Source: Bryobacterales bacterium (lineage in GTDB: Bacteria; Acidobacteriota; Terriglobia; Bryobacterales; Bryobacteraceae). Taken from it: a stretch of DNA of 64,000 nucleotides. The stretch spans positions 310,001 to 374,000 of the forward strand of contig JADKID010000012.1 in NCBI GenBank assembly GCA_016721425.1. Reading direction: 5' to 3'. Of the stretch, positions 32,178 through 41,944 are shown one piece after another (positions within the stretch are counted from its first letter, which is position 1; the number at the start of each line of letters is the position of its first letter). The notes beneath the pieces were generated by a model, which was given only the letters and a program-made list of their open reading frames with translations, searched no databases and was not told where the DNA came from. The position numbers and the translations under genes were made by a program.

Positions 32178-34493
32178 CTAGCCGACCTTCCCCAGCAACT
32201 GGCGGATGAGTGCTTCGTCGTCTTTCCCGGGCTTGAGGCTCAAGGCAGTTTGCAGGGCCTGCCGGGCATCCAGCTTGTTGCCCTTCTGATAGAGCGCGTA
32301 GCCGAGATGGTAGTGATAGAGCGCATTCTTGGGCTGGCGTTTGATCAAGTCCTTGAAAACGGTGACCGCCTCGTCATTGAGCTGTTTCTTGACGTAAACC
32401 CAGCCCATCGTATCGGAGATGTCATCGCTACCAGGCGCCTTCTGTTTCGCCTTCTGGGCGAATTTCATCGCCAGGTCGAGATCCTTACCCAACTCCGCAT
32501 ACTGGAAGGCCAGGTTATTCAGGGCGACGGCGTTCTCAGGGTCCAGTCTCACCACGCTTTCATAGAGAGGTAGAGCCTGCGCTTTCTGACCGGCGGCATC
32601 CAGAGTCAAAGCCAGTTGCAGGTTGGCGCCCGGGTTGGAGGGCGCCATCTGTTGTCCTTTTCGGAGAACTTCGATGGCCGCCGGGAGTTGGCCGTTGGCG
32701 CGGAGTATATCACCCAGGCGCATATAGGATTCGAGATTCTTCGGATCCGCTTCGAGCAGGGAGCGGAACTCAGCCTCGGCCCCGGCAAAATCGCCGGTGC
32801 GGGCAGCGAGGGTGGCGAGGGCGGTACGCAGCGCCCGATCGGCGGGGTGTTTGGGCCGCTCCGACTTAAGCAGTTGAATGGCCTCGTTGACGCGGTTGGT
32901 TCTGACCATCACCTCGGCCTCTGCAAAGACGAGGCGGATGTCGGCCGGGAACTTGGTCCGCAAGGCGCGGAACCTGAGCTCGGCGTCCTTGTACTTGCCT
33001 TCGCCGAAATCCGTGAGCGCAAGCTGGAAACTGAGGTCCGAAGAATCGGGGGTGTCTTTCAAGTACTCGACGAGATCCAGCCGGGCCTGGCGGAGATTGC
33101 CGCTCTGAATCAGCGCGTTAGACTTGATGACGCGGGCACGGGCATTGCGGGGATCCAACTTGAGTACGGCGTCGGCGTCCTGGATGGCCCGGGTATAGTT
33201 CTGCTGGGCGAGGGCGACCTGGCCTGACCCGAGATAGGCGGCCACGAATCTCTCCGAGAGCTTGATGGCCTCGTTATACTGGACCCTCGCGGCATCCAGT
33301 TCGCCATTGGTCTGGTAGGCTCTGGCGAGGTTGTAGCGGACCACGACGTTTTTCGGGTCGCGCCCGATCAAAGCCTGCAGGTCAGTGACTGCCCCGGAGC
33401 GCTGCTCCTTACCGCCATACTGCAGTTGGAGCGAAGCCCTCATGGAAAGCGCGTCATTGCTCTTGGGGTCATCGGCCAGAGCCTGATCCACCACGCTGAT
33501 GGCATCCTTTGGTTTGCTTTGACTCAAGAGGAGCTGGGCAATGCTCAGACGATAGGTCGTCTTCTCCGCGGGGTACTTGTCCGCGCCGGTCTTAAAAACC
33601 TCGAACGCACGGTCGAACTGCCTGCTGGCAACGAGGAAGTCCCCCACTTTTGCGCGAATCGCCGGATCCTCGGACTCCTTGGCCATCATCTCCGCCAGCA
33701 CCCGATCGGCCTGATCCTTGCGATTGGTACCCATGTAGAAACGGGCCTGCATGATGCGGAAATCCATGATCTTGGGATTGTTGGCGACTCTCTGGGCGAG
33801 AATCTGCTCGGCCTTGACCGGCTCGTTTCGGCGGATATACTGCATGAGGAGGAAGTCGTAGACCTGAATGTAGGCTGGCGAGTCCTTCGCAATCTGGGTT
33901 GCGACGCTTTCCGCCTCCACCCAGTTGTCGCGCTGATTGAGGATCTGAGCCAGGGCCAAGCGCAAGTCGGGCTGTTTGGGCCGAATCTGATCGGCCTGCC
34001 GGAACGCTTCCTCGGAGGCAGGCAGATCCGAGTTAGCCATGGCAAGAAAGCCCTTTAAGCGGAGGCCTTGGTAGGACTTCGCATTCTTCTTGAGCAGTTG
34101 GCCGGAGAGAAGAGCGACCTCCTCCAACATGCGAGGATTCCGTTTGTTGTCGACGGAATAGGCGATCAAATAGATGTCGGCGAGTTTGCCCGCCGAATCC
34201 TCGGAATTTGCCTGCAACTCCACCGCCCTCTGGTAGGCTTTCATCGCCGCTACCAGTTCGCCGCGCTTCACCTCGGCGTCGCCGAGCCGGGCGTAAGCAT
34301 CGCCGAACTTGGGATCGCGCTTGATGGCGTTCCGAAACATGATGGTAGCTTCCTTCACCTTGCCCTGGGCGAGATACTTCTCGCCATTGGCAAGGTAGCG
34401 CCGCTTCACGGTTTCGGTATCGCGGCCACAGCCGGCGAGCAGGAGCAAGACCGCAGACATGACGGTCAGAAGGAAACGAAGGCGTGTATTCAT
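32178..34493 (-). CDS. Long TPR-repeat lipoprotein, PrsT-like
   Basis: The protein has 771 residues from ATG 34493. It starts with a lipoprotein signal, VLLLLAGCG (lipobox LAGC). The rest is about 18-20 tetratricopeptide repeats, for example KEATIMFRNAIKRDPKFGDAY, NLARAYQTNGELDAARVQYN and NLAFQYAELGKDLDLAMKFA. Length and lipoprotein nature fit the TPR proteins linked to exopolysaccharide/PEP-CTERM systems. It probably acts as a periplasmic scaffold in polymer export or assembly. It is transcribed with the CPBP protease, whose start lies 2 nt after its stop. An upstream alternative start at 34538 would put the lipobox too far in. Confidence 0.8.
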   Translation of the reverse strand: MNTRLRFLLTVMSAVLLLLAGCGRDTETVKRRYLANGEKYLAQGKVKEATIMFRNAIKRDPKFGDAYARLGDAEVKRGELVAAMKAYQRAVELQANSEDSAGKLADIYLIAYSVDNKRNPRMLEEVALLSGQLLKKNAKSYQGLRLKGFLAMANSDLPASEEAFRQADQIRPKQPDLRLALAQILNQRDNWVEAESVATQIAKDSPAYIQVYDFLLMQYIRRNEPVKAEQILAQRVANNPKIMDFRIMQARFYMGTNRKDQADRVLAEMMAKESEDPAIRAKVGDFLVASRQFDRAFEVFKTGADKYPAEKTTYRLSIAQLLLSQSKPKDAISVVDQALADDPKSNDALSMRASLQLQYGGKEQRSGAVTDLQALIGRDPKNVVVRYNLARAYQTNGELDAARVQYNEAIKLSERFVAAYLGSGQVALAQQNYTRAIQDADAVLKLDPRNARARVIKSNALIQSGNLRQARLDLVEYLKDTPDSSDLSFQLALTDFGEGKYKDAELRFRALRTKFPADIRLVFAEAEVMVRTNRVNEAIQLLKSERPKHPADRALRTALATLAARTGDFAGAEAEFRSLLEADPKNLESYMRLGDILRANGQLPAAIEVLRKGQQMAPSNPGANLQLALTLDAAGQKAQALPLYESVVRLDPENAVALNNLAFQYAELGKDLDLAMKFAQKAKQKAPGSDDISDTMGWVYVKKQLNDEAVTVFKDLIKRQPKNALYHYHLGYALYQKGNKLDARQALQTALSLKPGKDDEALIRQLLGKVG

Positions 34494-34641
34494 AGCGATT
34501 CTCACAAGGATCGGGCCGACGTGCGTCGCCCAACCCACAGTTCAACATAGCAAAGTTGTGTATGCAATGAGATCGGAGTAATGATCCGTTGGCGCAGCCA
34601 ATAGAGCGCAGGCTCTGGTACCAAGGGACTGTACCTGGGCG

Positions 34642-37600
34642 CTACTCCACAGCGACGGTAGGAACGGCCGTCCCCTTGGATGGGCTATCGACGTTTCCGA
34701 TCCGGACGGTCACCAGAAGATCGGTCCCGCGGCGCCGGTACCAAGGCACATAAACCTGTATCCTGTAGACACCAACCAACCCCGGCATCAGATAACTCTC
34801 TTCGACATCCATCTCAGATTCTTTAATCCTCGGATCGTCGAAGAACACCTTGACGGGATCGGTGTTGCCGGGCGGGCTATCGGGCGTGGGCTGGCCGGCC
34901 ACGAGTCTGGGCCCCTTGACGGGACCGAGGCCGAGGGCGAACAGGTGGAGGCGGTCGTCCCTCTGGGCGGGGTTGTCGCGGGTGACGAGCGAACCGTCAT
35001 CGTGATAGATGGACGCCTGCTTGGTAGCGGCGTCAACCAAGACGGCGGGAGCGTACTTGGCGACGGTGATATTGGCGGCATTGGACGAGGTCTTCAGCTC
35101 CAGGTTCCGCACCACCACGGGATAGCGTCCGGGCGCAAGGTCCGGCGGCAACTGGGCGTTGATCTGAGTGGCCGAGGTCAAGGAGAGCGGCAGCATGGTG
35201 GTATTGATGGTCACGCAGACACCGCCGAGATTGGGGGGCCAGTTGGCGCCGTTGGCGGCGCTGGCGTCCGAGCCCAGATTGCGCCCATAGATCGAGATGG
35301 GCATGCCTTGCCCGATTGTGGGCTGCTGGCTGGCGAAATTGACGATGCCGTTGGCGCTGAGGACGGGCCGCTCGGAGGCGGAGATGGGGGTGAGCGGCAC
35401 GATGCTGAGACCGCTAGTGGTGAGCACAAAGGCCGTTGAGCCCTGCGCATCGACGGCCATAGTGCGTCCAGGCACGTTGACGCGGCCATTGGCCACCAGC
35501 GTGGCCAGAGGGCCCTCCAGCGCGCTGGAGGAGCCGCGCACGGTTCCGGTGGCAGTATCCACGACCTCCACGCCGGCCGGATCACTGGCCAGAACGTTGG
35601 CCGCCGCCACGACGGGCGGTACAAAGCGCGCATAGCTGGTGGCGCTGAGGGGGGTGACGGCGGAGATGGGACGCACGGTGGTGACCGGGCGGCCGCCGAC
35701 GGTGGTGGTGATGCTCGACGCGGAACTGACAACGGAGAGAGCCTGGTTGAGGACGAGCCCGTTGACGACGAAATACTGCCCGCGAGGACCGGCGGCGATG
35801 GGTCCGTAGTAGCCCTGAATGGGCGCGGGCATGACTTGGCGGCTCTGGACGTAATCGTCGGAAAGCGCGTCGTAGAGATAGGCCACACCGGCTCCGTCGA
35901 GCAGGATGAGAAACTCGCCGGTGGAGGCAGCGGCCATAGTTCGCGGAGCGGTGATGGTGGTAGCCCCGATGACGGGGCTGACGGGCCGCGGCATGGCTTC
36001 GTCGCCGATCACGCGCCACAATGAGCCGTTGCTCATGATCATTTGCAGGCCACGCTCGGTAGCGGCGATGACGGATGGCGTGAGAATGCCCTGCGTAGAG
36101 TTGAACGGCAGCGGCGGGAACTTCACCTGGCCGATCACCTGACGGCTCTCCATATCGATGATCGAGATGGACTCTCCGCCGGAGTTGGCAACATAGAGGG
36201 TATAGCCGTCCGGGGTCATGGCGAGAGAGCGTGGCAACTGGCCGACCTTGATGGGCGCGAGGAACGCGCGCGAGCGCATATCGAACACCTCGACGCGATT
36301 GCGGCCGGAGTTGGCGATGAAGAGCAACTGGCGGGTGTTGTCCACAACCATGTCGACCAGCCCTTCGGTGGCGGCCGGGCTGACGGGAACGGGCAGGACG
36401 GAGGCTCGCGCATCGGCATCGCGCATGTTCTGGTAGATGCGCACCTGCGGCGGGATGTTCAGGGCCTCCGGCGCATAGATATAGAAATCGTGGGGCACGA
36501 CAGTGCCCAGGGCGCGGTTGTTGACGGCGTTGAAGGTGAAGGACACGCGAGCGCCGGCGCCATCGGCCTCAGTGCGGATGGAGGGCGCGGTGGCGGTCAT
36601 GGCAGCCTGTGCGCCGGCGGCTGTGCCAACGGGCTGGAGAACGACGGGAATGCCGCCGGCGGCGGCTGGCGGCGTGGCTCCGCCGGCGCCGAGATTGGGG
36701 ACCAGTTCCACGGTGGGGGTAAACCGCCCGGAGCCTTGATTGGCAACGTTGAGCTCGGCACTGCGGAGGCCGGCGGTGACGCCGCACTGATCGCTGCCCA
36801 GCAGGAAGCTGGTGGATTCCGGCATCAGGATGGGGCTTTCCCGCAGACGCCCGACGGGGATGATCAGAAAGCCGGACTCGGAGAGAGCGTAGATAACGCC
36901 GCCATCGCTGGAGATCGCCATGTTGCCGGAGAGGCTTTCCGGCAGTTTGAGCGAGAGATGGGTGAGCAGATTGTCCGGATCGTTGACCATCAACTGGCTG
37001 ACATTGGCGCGCGCCGCCGGATTCTGCAAAGGGGCGAAGTTGAAGGCGGTGTAGAGGACGGCGCCGTCAGGCCCGAAGGCGCTGCCGCCTTGATTCTGCT
37101 GGACGTTGAAGTTGGCTCCGTTGGGCAGCAGGTGCGAGAGATTGGCTGCATTCTGCTGGGCCAGGACGGTGAGGGTCTCGGCATCGAAGAGGCGCAACCC
37201 GGCCATGAACCGTTTGCCATCGGGCGAGACAGAGAGCACGGTGGAGGTCTCATTGACGCCGCGGGAGCGGAGGACGGTGCCCGAATTGACGTCGAAAACG
37301 AAGAGGTTGCGGGTGTTGCCGGCGCCGGCGGCGAAGCCGATAATCTGGCTGCGATCCGGCCGCGCGATGAGATTGGTTCGCAATGCGAAGGCCACGCGGC
37401 CGGAGGGTGGCGGCAGGAGCGGCGAAGGGGGCGCGGGCGGAGTCATGATGGCGTTCTGAATGGGATCAGTGGCCGCCTCGGGGCGCGGATCGAACACGAT
37501 GAGCACGTTGGAGGCGTTGTTGGCGCCGGTGCCGGTGGTGGTGACCAGCACGCGTTCCTGGCCGTCGCTATTGAGCCCGACGGCGACGCCTTCCGGCTTG

Positions 37601-37995
37601 GCGGGGAGGCTGACGCGCCGGGCCAGCAGCGGGTTGGGCGGGGTGAGGTCGATCAGATTCAGCGACAGGCCCTCAAAGCAGGTGACGTAGAGGACATTTC
37701 CATCGGCGGAGAGGGCGGCGCTGAGAGGGGTGGTATCGGTCTGCACAGTTCCGATAAAGCGGCGCTGGGTGATGGAGTAGATCTCAATGCGGCGCTGCCC
37801 TGTATTGACGAGATAGAGGCGGCCGCGAGGTTCGTCCAGGACCAGGTCGGAGGCTCCGCCGATGAGATAGTTGACGCCGCCTTGCGTGACTGGCCCCACG
37901 ATGGCGCCCAAGGTGGCATCGGCGCGCACTTGCGCGTGGGTGAGAAACAAGGCGCTGGAGAGGAGCGCGCTGGCGAAAATCCTGTGCATCAGCAT
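34642..37995 (-). CDS. Large secreted beta-propeller protein with TIGR03437 C-terminal domain
   Basis: About 1117 residues from ATG 37995 (an alternative ATG lies at 37989). The signal peptide MHRIFASALLSSALFLTHAQ is followed by two YVTN-type seven-blade propellers: LRGRLYLVNTGQRRIEIYSI-like blades in residues 40-400 and MTPDGYTLYVANSGGESISI-like blades in residues 550-850. Near the C-terminus NGIVNFASQQPTIGQGMPIS and VRNLELKTSSNAANITVAKY mark the Solibacter-type TIGR03437 domain, an Ig-like module nearly confined to Acidobacteriota. It is probably an extracellular or surface binding protein. No enzyme motif is visible. It is 48 nt after the TolC-like gene. Confidence 0.8.
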   Translation of the reverse strand: MLMHRIFASALLSSALFLTHAQVRADATLGAIVGPVTQGGVNYLIGGASDLVLDEPRGRLYLVNTGQRRIEIYSITQRRFIGTVQTDTTPLSAALSADGNVLYVTCFEGLSLNLIDLTPPNPLLARRVSLPAKPEGVAVGLNSDGQERVLVTTTGTGANNASNVLIVFDPRPEAATDPIQNAIMTPPAPPSPLLPPPSGRVAFALRTNLIARPDRSQIIGFAAGAGNTRNLFVFDVNSGTVLRSRGVNETSTVLSVSPDGKRFMAGLRLFDAETLTVLAQQNAANLSHLLPNGANFNVQQNQGGSAFGPDGAVLYTAFNFAPLQNPAARANVSQLMVNDPDNLLTHLSLKLPESLSGNMAISSDGGVIYALSESGFLIIPVGRLRESPILMPESTSFLLGSDQCGVTAGLRSAELNVANQGSGRFTPTVELVPNLGAGGATPPAAAGGIPVVLQPVGTAAGAQAAMTATAPSIRTEADGAGARVSFTFNAVNNRALGTVVPHDFYIYAPEALNIPPQVRIYQNMRDADARASVLPVPVSPAATEGLVDMVVDNTRQLLFIANSGRNRVEVFDMRSRAFLAPIKVGQLPRSLAMTPDGYTLYVANSGGESISIIDMESRQVIGQVKFPPLPFNSTQGILTPSVIAATERGLQMIMSNGSLWRVIGDEAMPRPVSPVIGATTITAPRTMAAASTGEFLILLDGAGVAYLYDALSDDYVQSRQVMPAPIQGYYGPIAAGPRGQYFVVNGLVLNQALSVVSSASSITTTVGGRPVTTVRPISAVTPLSATSYARFVPPVVAAANVLASDPAGVEVVDTATGTVRGSSSALEGPLATLVANGRVNVPGRTMAVDAQGSTAFVLTTSGLSIVPLTPISASERPVLSANGIVNFASQQPTIGQGMPISIYGRNLGSDASAANGANWPPNLGGVCVTINTTMLPLSLTSATQINAQLPPDLAPGRYPVVVRNLELKTSSNAANITVAKYAPAVLVDAATKQASIYHDDGSLVTRDNPAQRDDRLHLFALGLGPVKGPRLVAGQPTPDSPPGNTDPVKVFFDDPRIKESEMDVEESYLMPGLVGVYRIQVYVPWYRRRGTDLLVTVRIGNVDSPSKGTAVPTVAVE

Positions 37996-38043
37996 GCGGG
38001 CTAACACAGTATAACCCTGAGCACGCCAACAAGTTTCAGGGGG

Positions 38044-39321
38044 CTAACGCAGCGCGGCCACCAGCCCATTGGTCTGCCGCAGCAGCTCAAAGCGAGCCAG
38101 TTCCAACTGATGCCCGGCGTCATATAGGCCCAACCATCGCTCCTGCTCCTGGTAACGGGCCTCCTCCACCTGACGCAGCGTGGCGCGGCCTTCTTCCATC
38201 TGCGCCAGAGCGAGCGAGACCTGATCGCGCGCCAGATCGAGATCGAGCCGGGCCACCTCGCGGGCCGATTCGGCGTCGTGGATCTTCTGCCAGGCCTTGC
38301 GGGTATCGGATTCGATGCGGCTGCGCGCGTCCCTGATCTGCTGCCGCAGACGTTTGGCCTCGATTTCATTTTGAGCGGCGCGGGCCTCATCGGCCGAACT
38401 GGCAAAGACGGGGATCTGGAAGGACATGCCCAACTGGCCGTTGTGACGCTGGAACCTGTTGAAGTAGTCCTCGTAGTGATTGAACTTGCCGAACAGGGCG
38501 TACTGCGCGACGAGATCGACTTTCGGGAGGCGGTTGGACCGGAACCCGCGCACGGCGAGATTCTTGGCGGCGAGGACGGCTTCCAACTGGCGGATCTGGC
38601 GGTTGTCATTGAGCGCTTCGGTGACCGAGGCACTCTCGTCCGGCGGAAGATCCGGGGTGGCGCGCTCCTCCGCGGCGGGTGTCAGCGCATCGGCCGGGCT
38701 CAACCCGAGGGCGAGGGCGAGCATCTGAGAGAGAGTCCTGCGGTTGGAAAGGATCTGCTCGGCGCGGCGCGTGGCGTGGGCCACGTTGACGGCGGCGCGC
38801 TTGCCCTCGATGGGCAGTTCCCTGCCCTCCTCGATGCGCAGGCGCACCGTCGCTTCCAAGCGCTTCAGGTGCTCCACCTGCCGGAGAGCCACCTGGTGGG
38901 CGCGCAAGGTCTTTTCCAGATCAAGGAACAGCGTAGCCGTGCGCAGCGCCACCTCTTCCCGCATGGCGGCGCCCTCCAGGGCGGACGCGCGGGCCATTTC
39001 CTTGGCCTCCGCCACGCGGTAGCCCTGCGGCGCGTTGTAGATATTGCGGACAGCCTGGGCCTGCACGATGGAGGGCGAGGCGCCCTCGATGCTCATGGGC
39101 ATGCCGCTGGAGTAGGCGAGCCCGCTGCCGACGATGACTCTTGGCAGCATGGGCTCCTTGACAGCCATGATTTCGTAGGCTGCTTTCTGTTCGTCCAGCC
39201 GCGCCAGCACGAGTTCCGGGTTCTGGTGGAGCGCCAGCTCGACAGCCTGCTTCAAAGTCAACGTGCGGGGCTCGGCCTGCAAAGACAAGCCAAGGAGGGG
39301 AAGAAGAAGGAGGCATCGCAT
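38044..39321 (-). CDS. TolC-family outer membrane efflux protein
   Basis: A 425-residue protein with the signal peptide MRCLLLLPLLGLSLQA. The TolC repeat halves begin RTLTLKQAVELALHQNPELV and, in the second half, SVTEALNDNRQIRQLEAVLA. Long Ala/Arg/Glu-rich coiled-coil helices fill residues 100-190 and 315-400. It lies 6 nt after the ADOP permease gene and would give that permease an outer membrane exit. No adaptor or ATPase gene is adjacent. Confidence 0.85.
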   Translation of the reverse strand: MRCLLLLPLLGLSLQAEPRTLTLKQAVELALHQNPELVLARLDEQKAAYEIMAVKEPMLPRVIVGSGLAYSSGMPMSIEGASPSIVQAQAVRNIYNAPQGYRVAEAKEMARASALEGAAMREEVALRTATLFLDLEKTLRAHQVALRQVEHLKRLEATVRLRIEEGRELPIEGKRAAVNVAHATRRAEQILSNRRTLSQMLALALGLSPADALTPAAEERATPDLPPDESASVTEALNDNRQIRQLEAVLAAKNLAVRGFRSNRLPKVDLVAQYALFGKFNHYEDYFNRFQRHNGQLGMSFQIPVFASSADEARAAQNEIEAKRLRQQIRDARSRIESDTRKAWQKIHDAESAREVARLDLDLARDQVSLALAQMEEGRATLRQVEEARYQEQERWLGLYDAGHQLELARFELLRQTNGLVAALR

Positions 39322-39327
39322 GGGTCT

Positions 39328-41820
39328 TCACTCGTAGCGTAACGCGACGAGGGGATCCACGCGCGAGGCGCGGCGGGCGGGCAGGTAGCCGGCGAGCAGT
39401 GCCACCAGGAAGAGGACAGCCATGGAGGCACCCATGGTGAGCGGATCGGTGGGCGTCAAACCGAACAGTTGCGTGCTGACCAGGCGCGCCAACGAGAGCG
39501 CGACCGGCAGCCCAATGGCAATGCCGATGCCGGCGAGGAGGGCGACCTCCCGGAGCACCATGCCGAGGATCCGGCCCTGTTGGGCGCCGAGCGCGGTGCG
39601 GATGCCGAGTTCGCGTGTGCGCCGGGCCACGGACCAGGCCATGACGCCATACAGGCCGAGGGCGGCGAGCAGGGTGGCCACGGAGCCAAAGGCGCCGCAG
39701 AGCCCAGCGACCAGCCGGTCCGACGTCAGCGATTCGCGGATCTGCTGATCCATCGTCTTCGGGTCAAAGAACGCCAACCCGGGGTACGCAGCAGCAGTCT
39801 CCCGCCGCAATGTATTGATCATGGGCTCGGGGTCGTGGAAGGTCCGGACATAGAAAGACACCTGCCCCAACTCAGGGCCCTGGCTCACCGGCAGGTAGAT
39901 CCGCTCCTGAACCTCTTCCCGCAACGAAGTCATTTTTCCATCCTTCACAACGCCGACGATTTCAAGACCGGTATTGTCGCGCCCGATCCCGAACTGCCGG
40001 CCCAGCGGATTCTCCGAACCGAAGAAGTGCTTCACGAACGATTCGTTGACGATCGCCACCTTTGGGGAGGCGGCAGTGTCGGCGCGCGAAAACTCGCGTC
40101 CGCGCGTCAGCGGGATGCCCATGCTGGCGAAGAACCGCTCGCTCACGGTGTTCGCGGTGGGGTTCATGTTCTCGCCCTCTTTGGGCTGGTAGCCCTGCAC
40201 GCCCACCGTCATCGACCACTGATTACCGGAGAGCAGGTAGTTCTCCGCGATGGCAACCGAATTCACGCCGGGCATTGCCGAAATGCGCTCCTGCAGAGCG
40301 GTATAGATCAGCGGAGCTTGTTCCAGCTTGTAGCCGGAGAGTGGCGCATCCACGCTGAAGCTGATTAGATTTTCAGTGCGGAACCCCGGGTCCAGCGTAG
40401 TCAGATTGGCGAGGGACCGCAGGAACAGGCCGCTGCCGATAAGCAGCAGCAGCGACAGCGCCACTTGCGCCACCACCAACACGCGCTTGGACCGCAGCGC
40501 CGAGGCCGTCGCCGAGTGCGAGCCAGTATCCTTCATCGACGGAGCCAGGTCCGGCCGTGTGGCCTGCAAGGCGGGCAGAAGTCCGAACGCCAACCCGGAC
40601 ACCACAGCCACCGAAAAGAGGAAGAGTAGGGCTCTCAGGTCGAGCTGCCAGGTGAGCGTACTGACCGTGGGATCGCTGCCCATCGTGCGCCGCAGAGCGT
40701 CCAGGGTCCAGGTGGCCACCAGGAGACCGGCAGCGCCGCCCGCCAGCGCCAGCAGCGTGGATTCCACCAGGAGTTGCCGGATCAACTGGGTCCGTCGTGC
40801 GCCCAGTGCGAGGCGCACCGCGATCTCTTTTTGCCGCGAGGCCGCACGAGCCGTCAGCAGATTCGCCACGTTCGCGCAAGCAATCAGCAGGACTAATCCC
40901 ACCATCGACATCAGGATCATCATGGGCATCGAGGCGTCGCGCCGCATGGTGGGCATCCCGCCCGAGCCGTCCGACAGCACCAGCTTCTTCTCCAAATAGC
41001 GCTTTGCGAAGGACGGAGGGCCACCTGCCGGCATCGTCTTCAGATCCTCTTCGAGTAGCGTGTGAAAATACGGTTGCAGTGCTGCCTGCGCCTGCTCCCG
41101 GCCCACGCCCGGCTTCAGCCGCCCGAACAGGTGCGCGAAATAGGTACGCGGATCGTTGAGCCCGTCGTAGGTAGGCGTGATCTGCGCCTTCATCATCATC
41201 GGCACGAAAATGCCGGGCGCATAGCCCATTTCGATCCCGCGAAAGCCACTTTGGGCCACGCCGATCACTGCAAAGGGATGTCCGTTCAGCCGGATCGTCT
41301 GGCCCACGACGCCCGGATTCCCGGCGTAGTGCGTCCGCCAGAAATCGTGCGAGAGCACGGCTACCGGATGCGCCCCCACCGTCACATCATCAGCCGGCAT
41401 CAAGGTTCTACCGACCTGCGCGTGGATTCCCAACACCTCGAAGTAGTTGCCGGACACCAGCTCGGAATCGACCTTCAGGCCTTGCCCATCCCCCTGAAGC
41501 ACGGTCACGGCCACGGGCGACCGCGCCATCAGGCCGCTGAACACGGTGTTGTGATCCCGCAGGTTTTTGTACATCGGATGCGGGAATGTGCGCGGGCCGT
41601 ATGAGCGGCCCATGCGCGAGCCGGGCGAATCCAGCATCACCAGTTGGTGGGGATTCTTCACCGCTGCGGGGCGCAGTAGAATCTGGTCGAACAAGCTAAA
41701 AATGGCTGTGTTGGCGCCCAAACCCAGCGCCAGCGAGGCGACTGCGATGGCGGTAAACAGAGGAGCGCGCCGCATGGCACGGAACGCGTATCTTGTATCG
41801 CTGGCGAGGTTCTGGATCAT
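39328..41820 (-). CDS. ADOP-type (acidobacterial duplicated orphan permease) FtsX/MacB-like protein
   Basis: An 830-residue double-length MacB-type permease. The N-terminal DTRYAFRAMRRAPLFTAIAV and LALGLGANTAIFSLFDQILL are the ADOP signature. A periplasmic domain follows, then FtsX block 1 (MILMSMVGLVLLIACANVAN, LTARAASRQKEIAVRLALGA). A second periplasmic domain and FtsX block 2 (RRTRELGIRTALGAQQGRIL) end at YLPARRASRVDPLVALRYE. These orphan permeases are greatly expanded in Acidobacteriota and lack a cognate ATPase gene beside them. Together with the TolC-family gene 6 nt downstream it may export a peptide, lipid or macrolide-like compound, or act as a mechanotransmitter. Confidence 0.9.
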   Translation of the reverse strand: MIQNLASDTRYAFRAMRRAPLFTAIAVASLALGLGANTAIFSLFDQILLRPAAVKNPHQLVMLDSPGSRMGRSYGPRTFPHPMYKNLRDHNTVFSGLMARSPVAVTVLQGDGQGLKVDSELVSGNYFEVLGIHAQVGRTLMPADDVTVGAHPVAVLSHDFWRTHYAGNPGVVGQTIRLNGHPFAVIGVAQSGFRGIEMGYAPGIFVPMMMKAQITPTYDGLNDPRTYFAHLFGRLKPGVGREQAQAALQPYFHTLLEEDLKTMPAGGPPSFAKRYLEKKLVLSDGSGGMPTMRRDASMPMMILMSMVGLVLLIACANVANLLTARAASRQKEIAVRLALGARRTQLIRQLLVESTLLALAGGAAGLLVATWTLDALRRTMGSDPTVSTLTWQLDLRALLFLFSVAVVSGLAFGLLPALQATRPDLAPSMKDTGSHSATASALRSKRVLVVAQVALSLLLLIGSGLFLRSLANLTTLDPGFRTENLISFSVDAPLSGYKLEQAPLIYTALQERISAMPGVNSVAIAENYLLSGNQWSMTVGVQGYQPKEGENMNPTANTVSERFFASMGIPLTRGREFSRADTAASPKVAIVNESFVKHFFGSENPLGRQFGIGRDNTGLEIVGVVKDGKMTSLREEVQERIYLPVSQGPELGQVSFYVRTFHDPEPMINTLRRETAAAYPGLAFFDPKTMDQQIRESLTSDRLVAGLCGAFGSVATLLAALGLYGVMAWSVARRTRELGIRTALGAQQGRILGMVLREVALLAGIGIAIGLPVALSLARLVSTQLFGLTPTDPLTMGASMAVLFLVALLAGYLPARRASRVDPLVALRYE

Positions 41821-41913
41821 GGCGGTGCAGTATTGTGACGCACCGCACGGGCCAATGTCACGGACGAATCATTTCATGCACTTGGCCCCGTAGGCGGGAG
41901 TTCGGCGGCCGGC

Positions 41914-41944
41914 GCGCGTGGGACGCGCTGTCCGTTTCCGGACA
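41914..41944 (-). terminator. Two adjacent hairpins after the MacB-like permease gene
   Basis: TGTCCG-TTTC-CGGACA (41929-41944) begins right after the permease stop. GCGCGT-GGG-ACGCGC (41914-41919 and 41923-41928) follows. Both are perfect. No T-run follows, so termination efficiency is uncertain. Confidence 0.45.
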
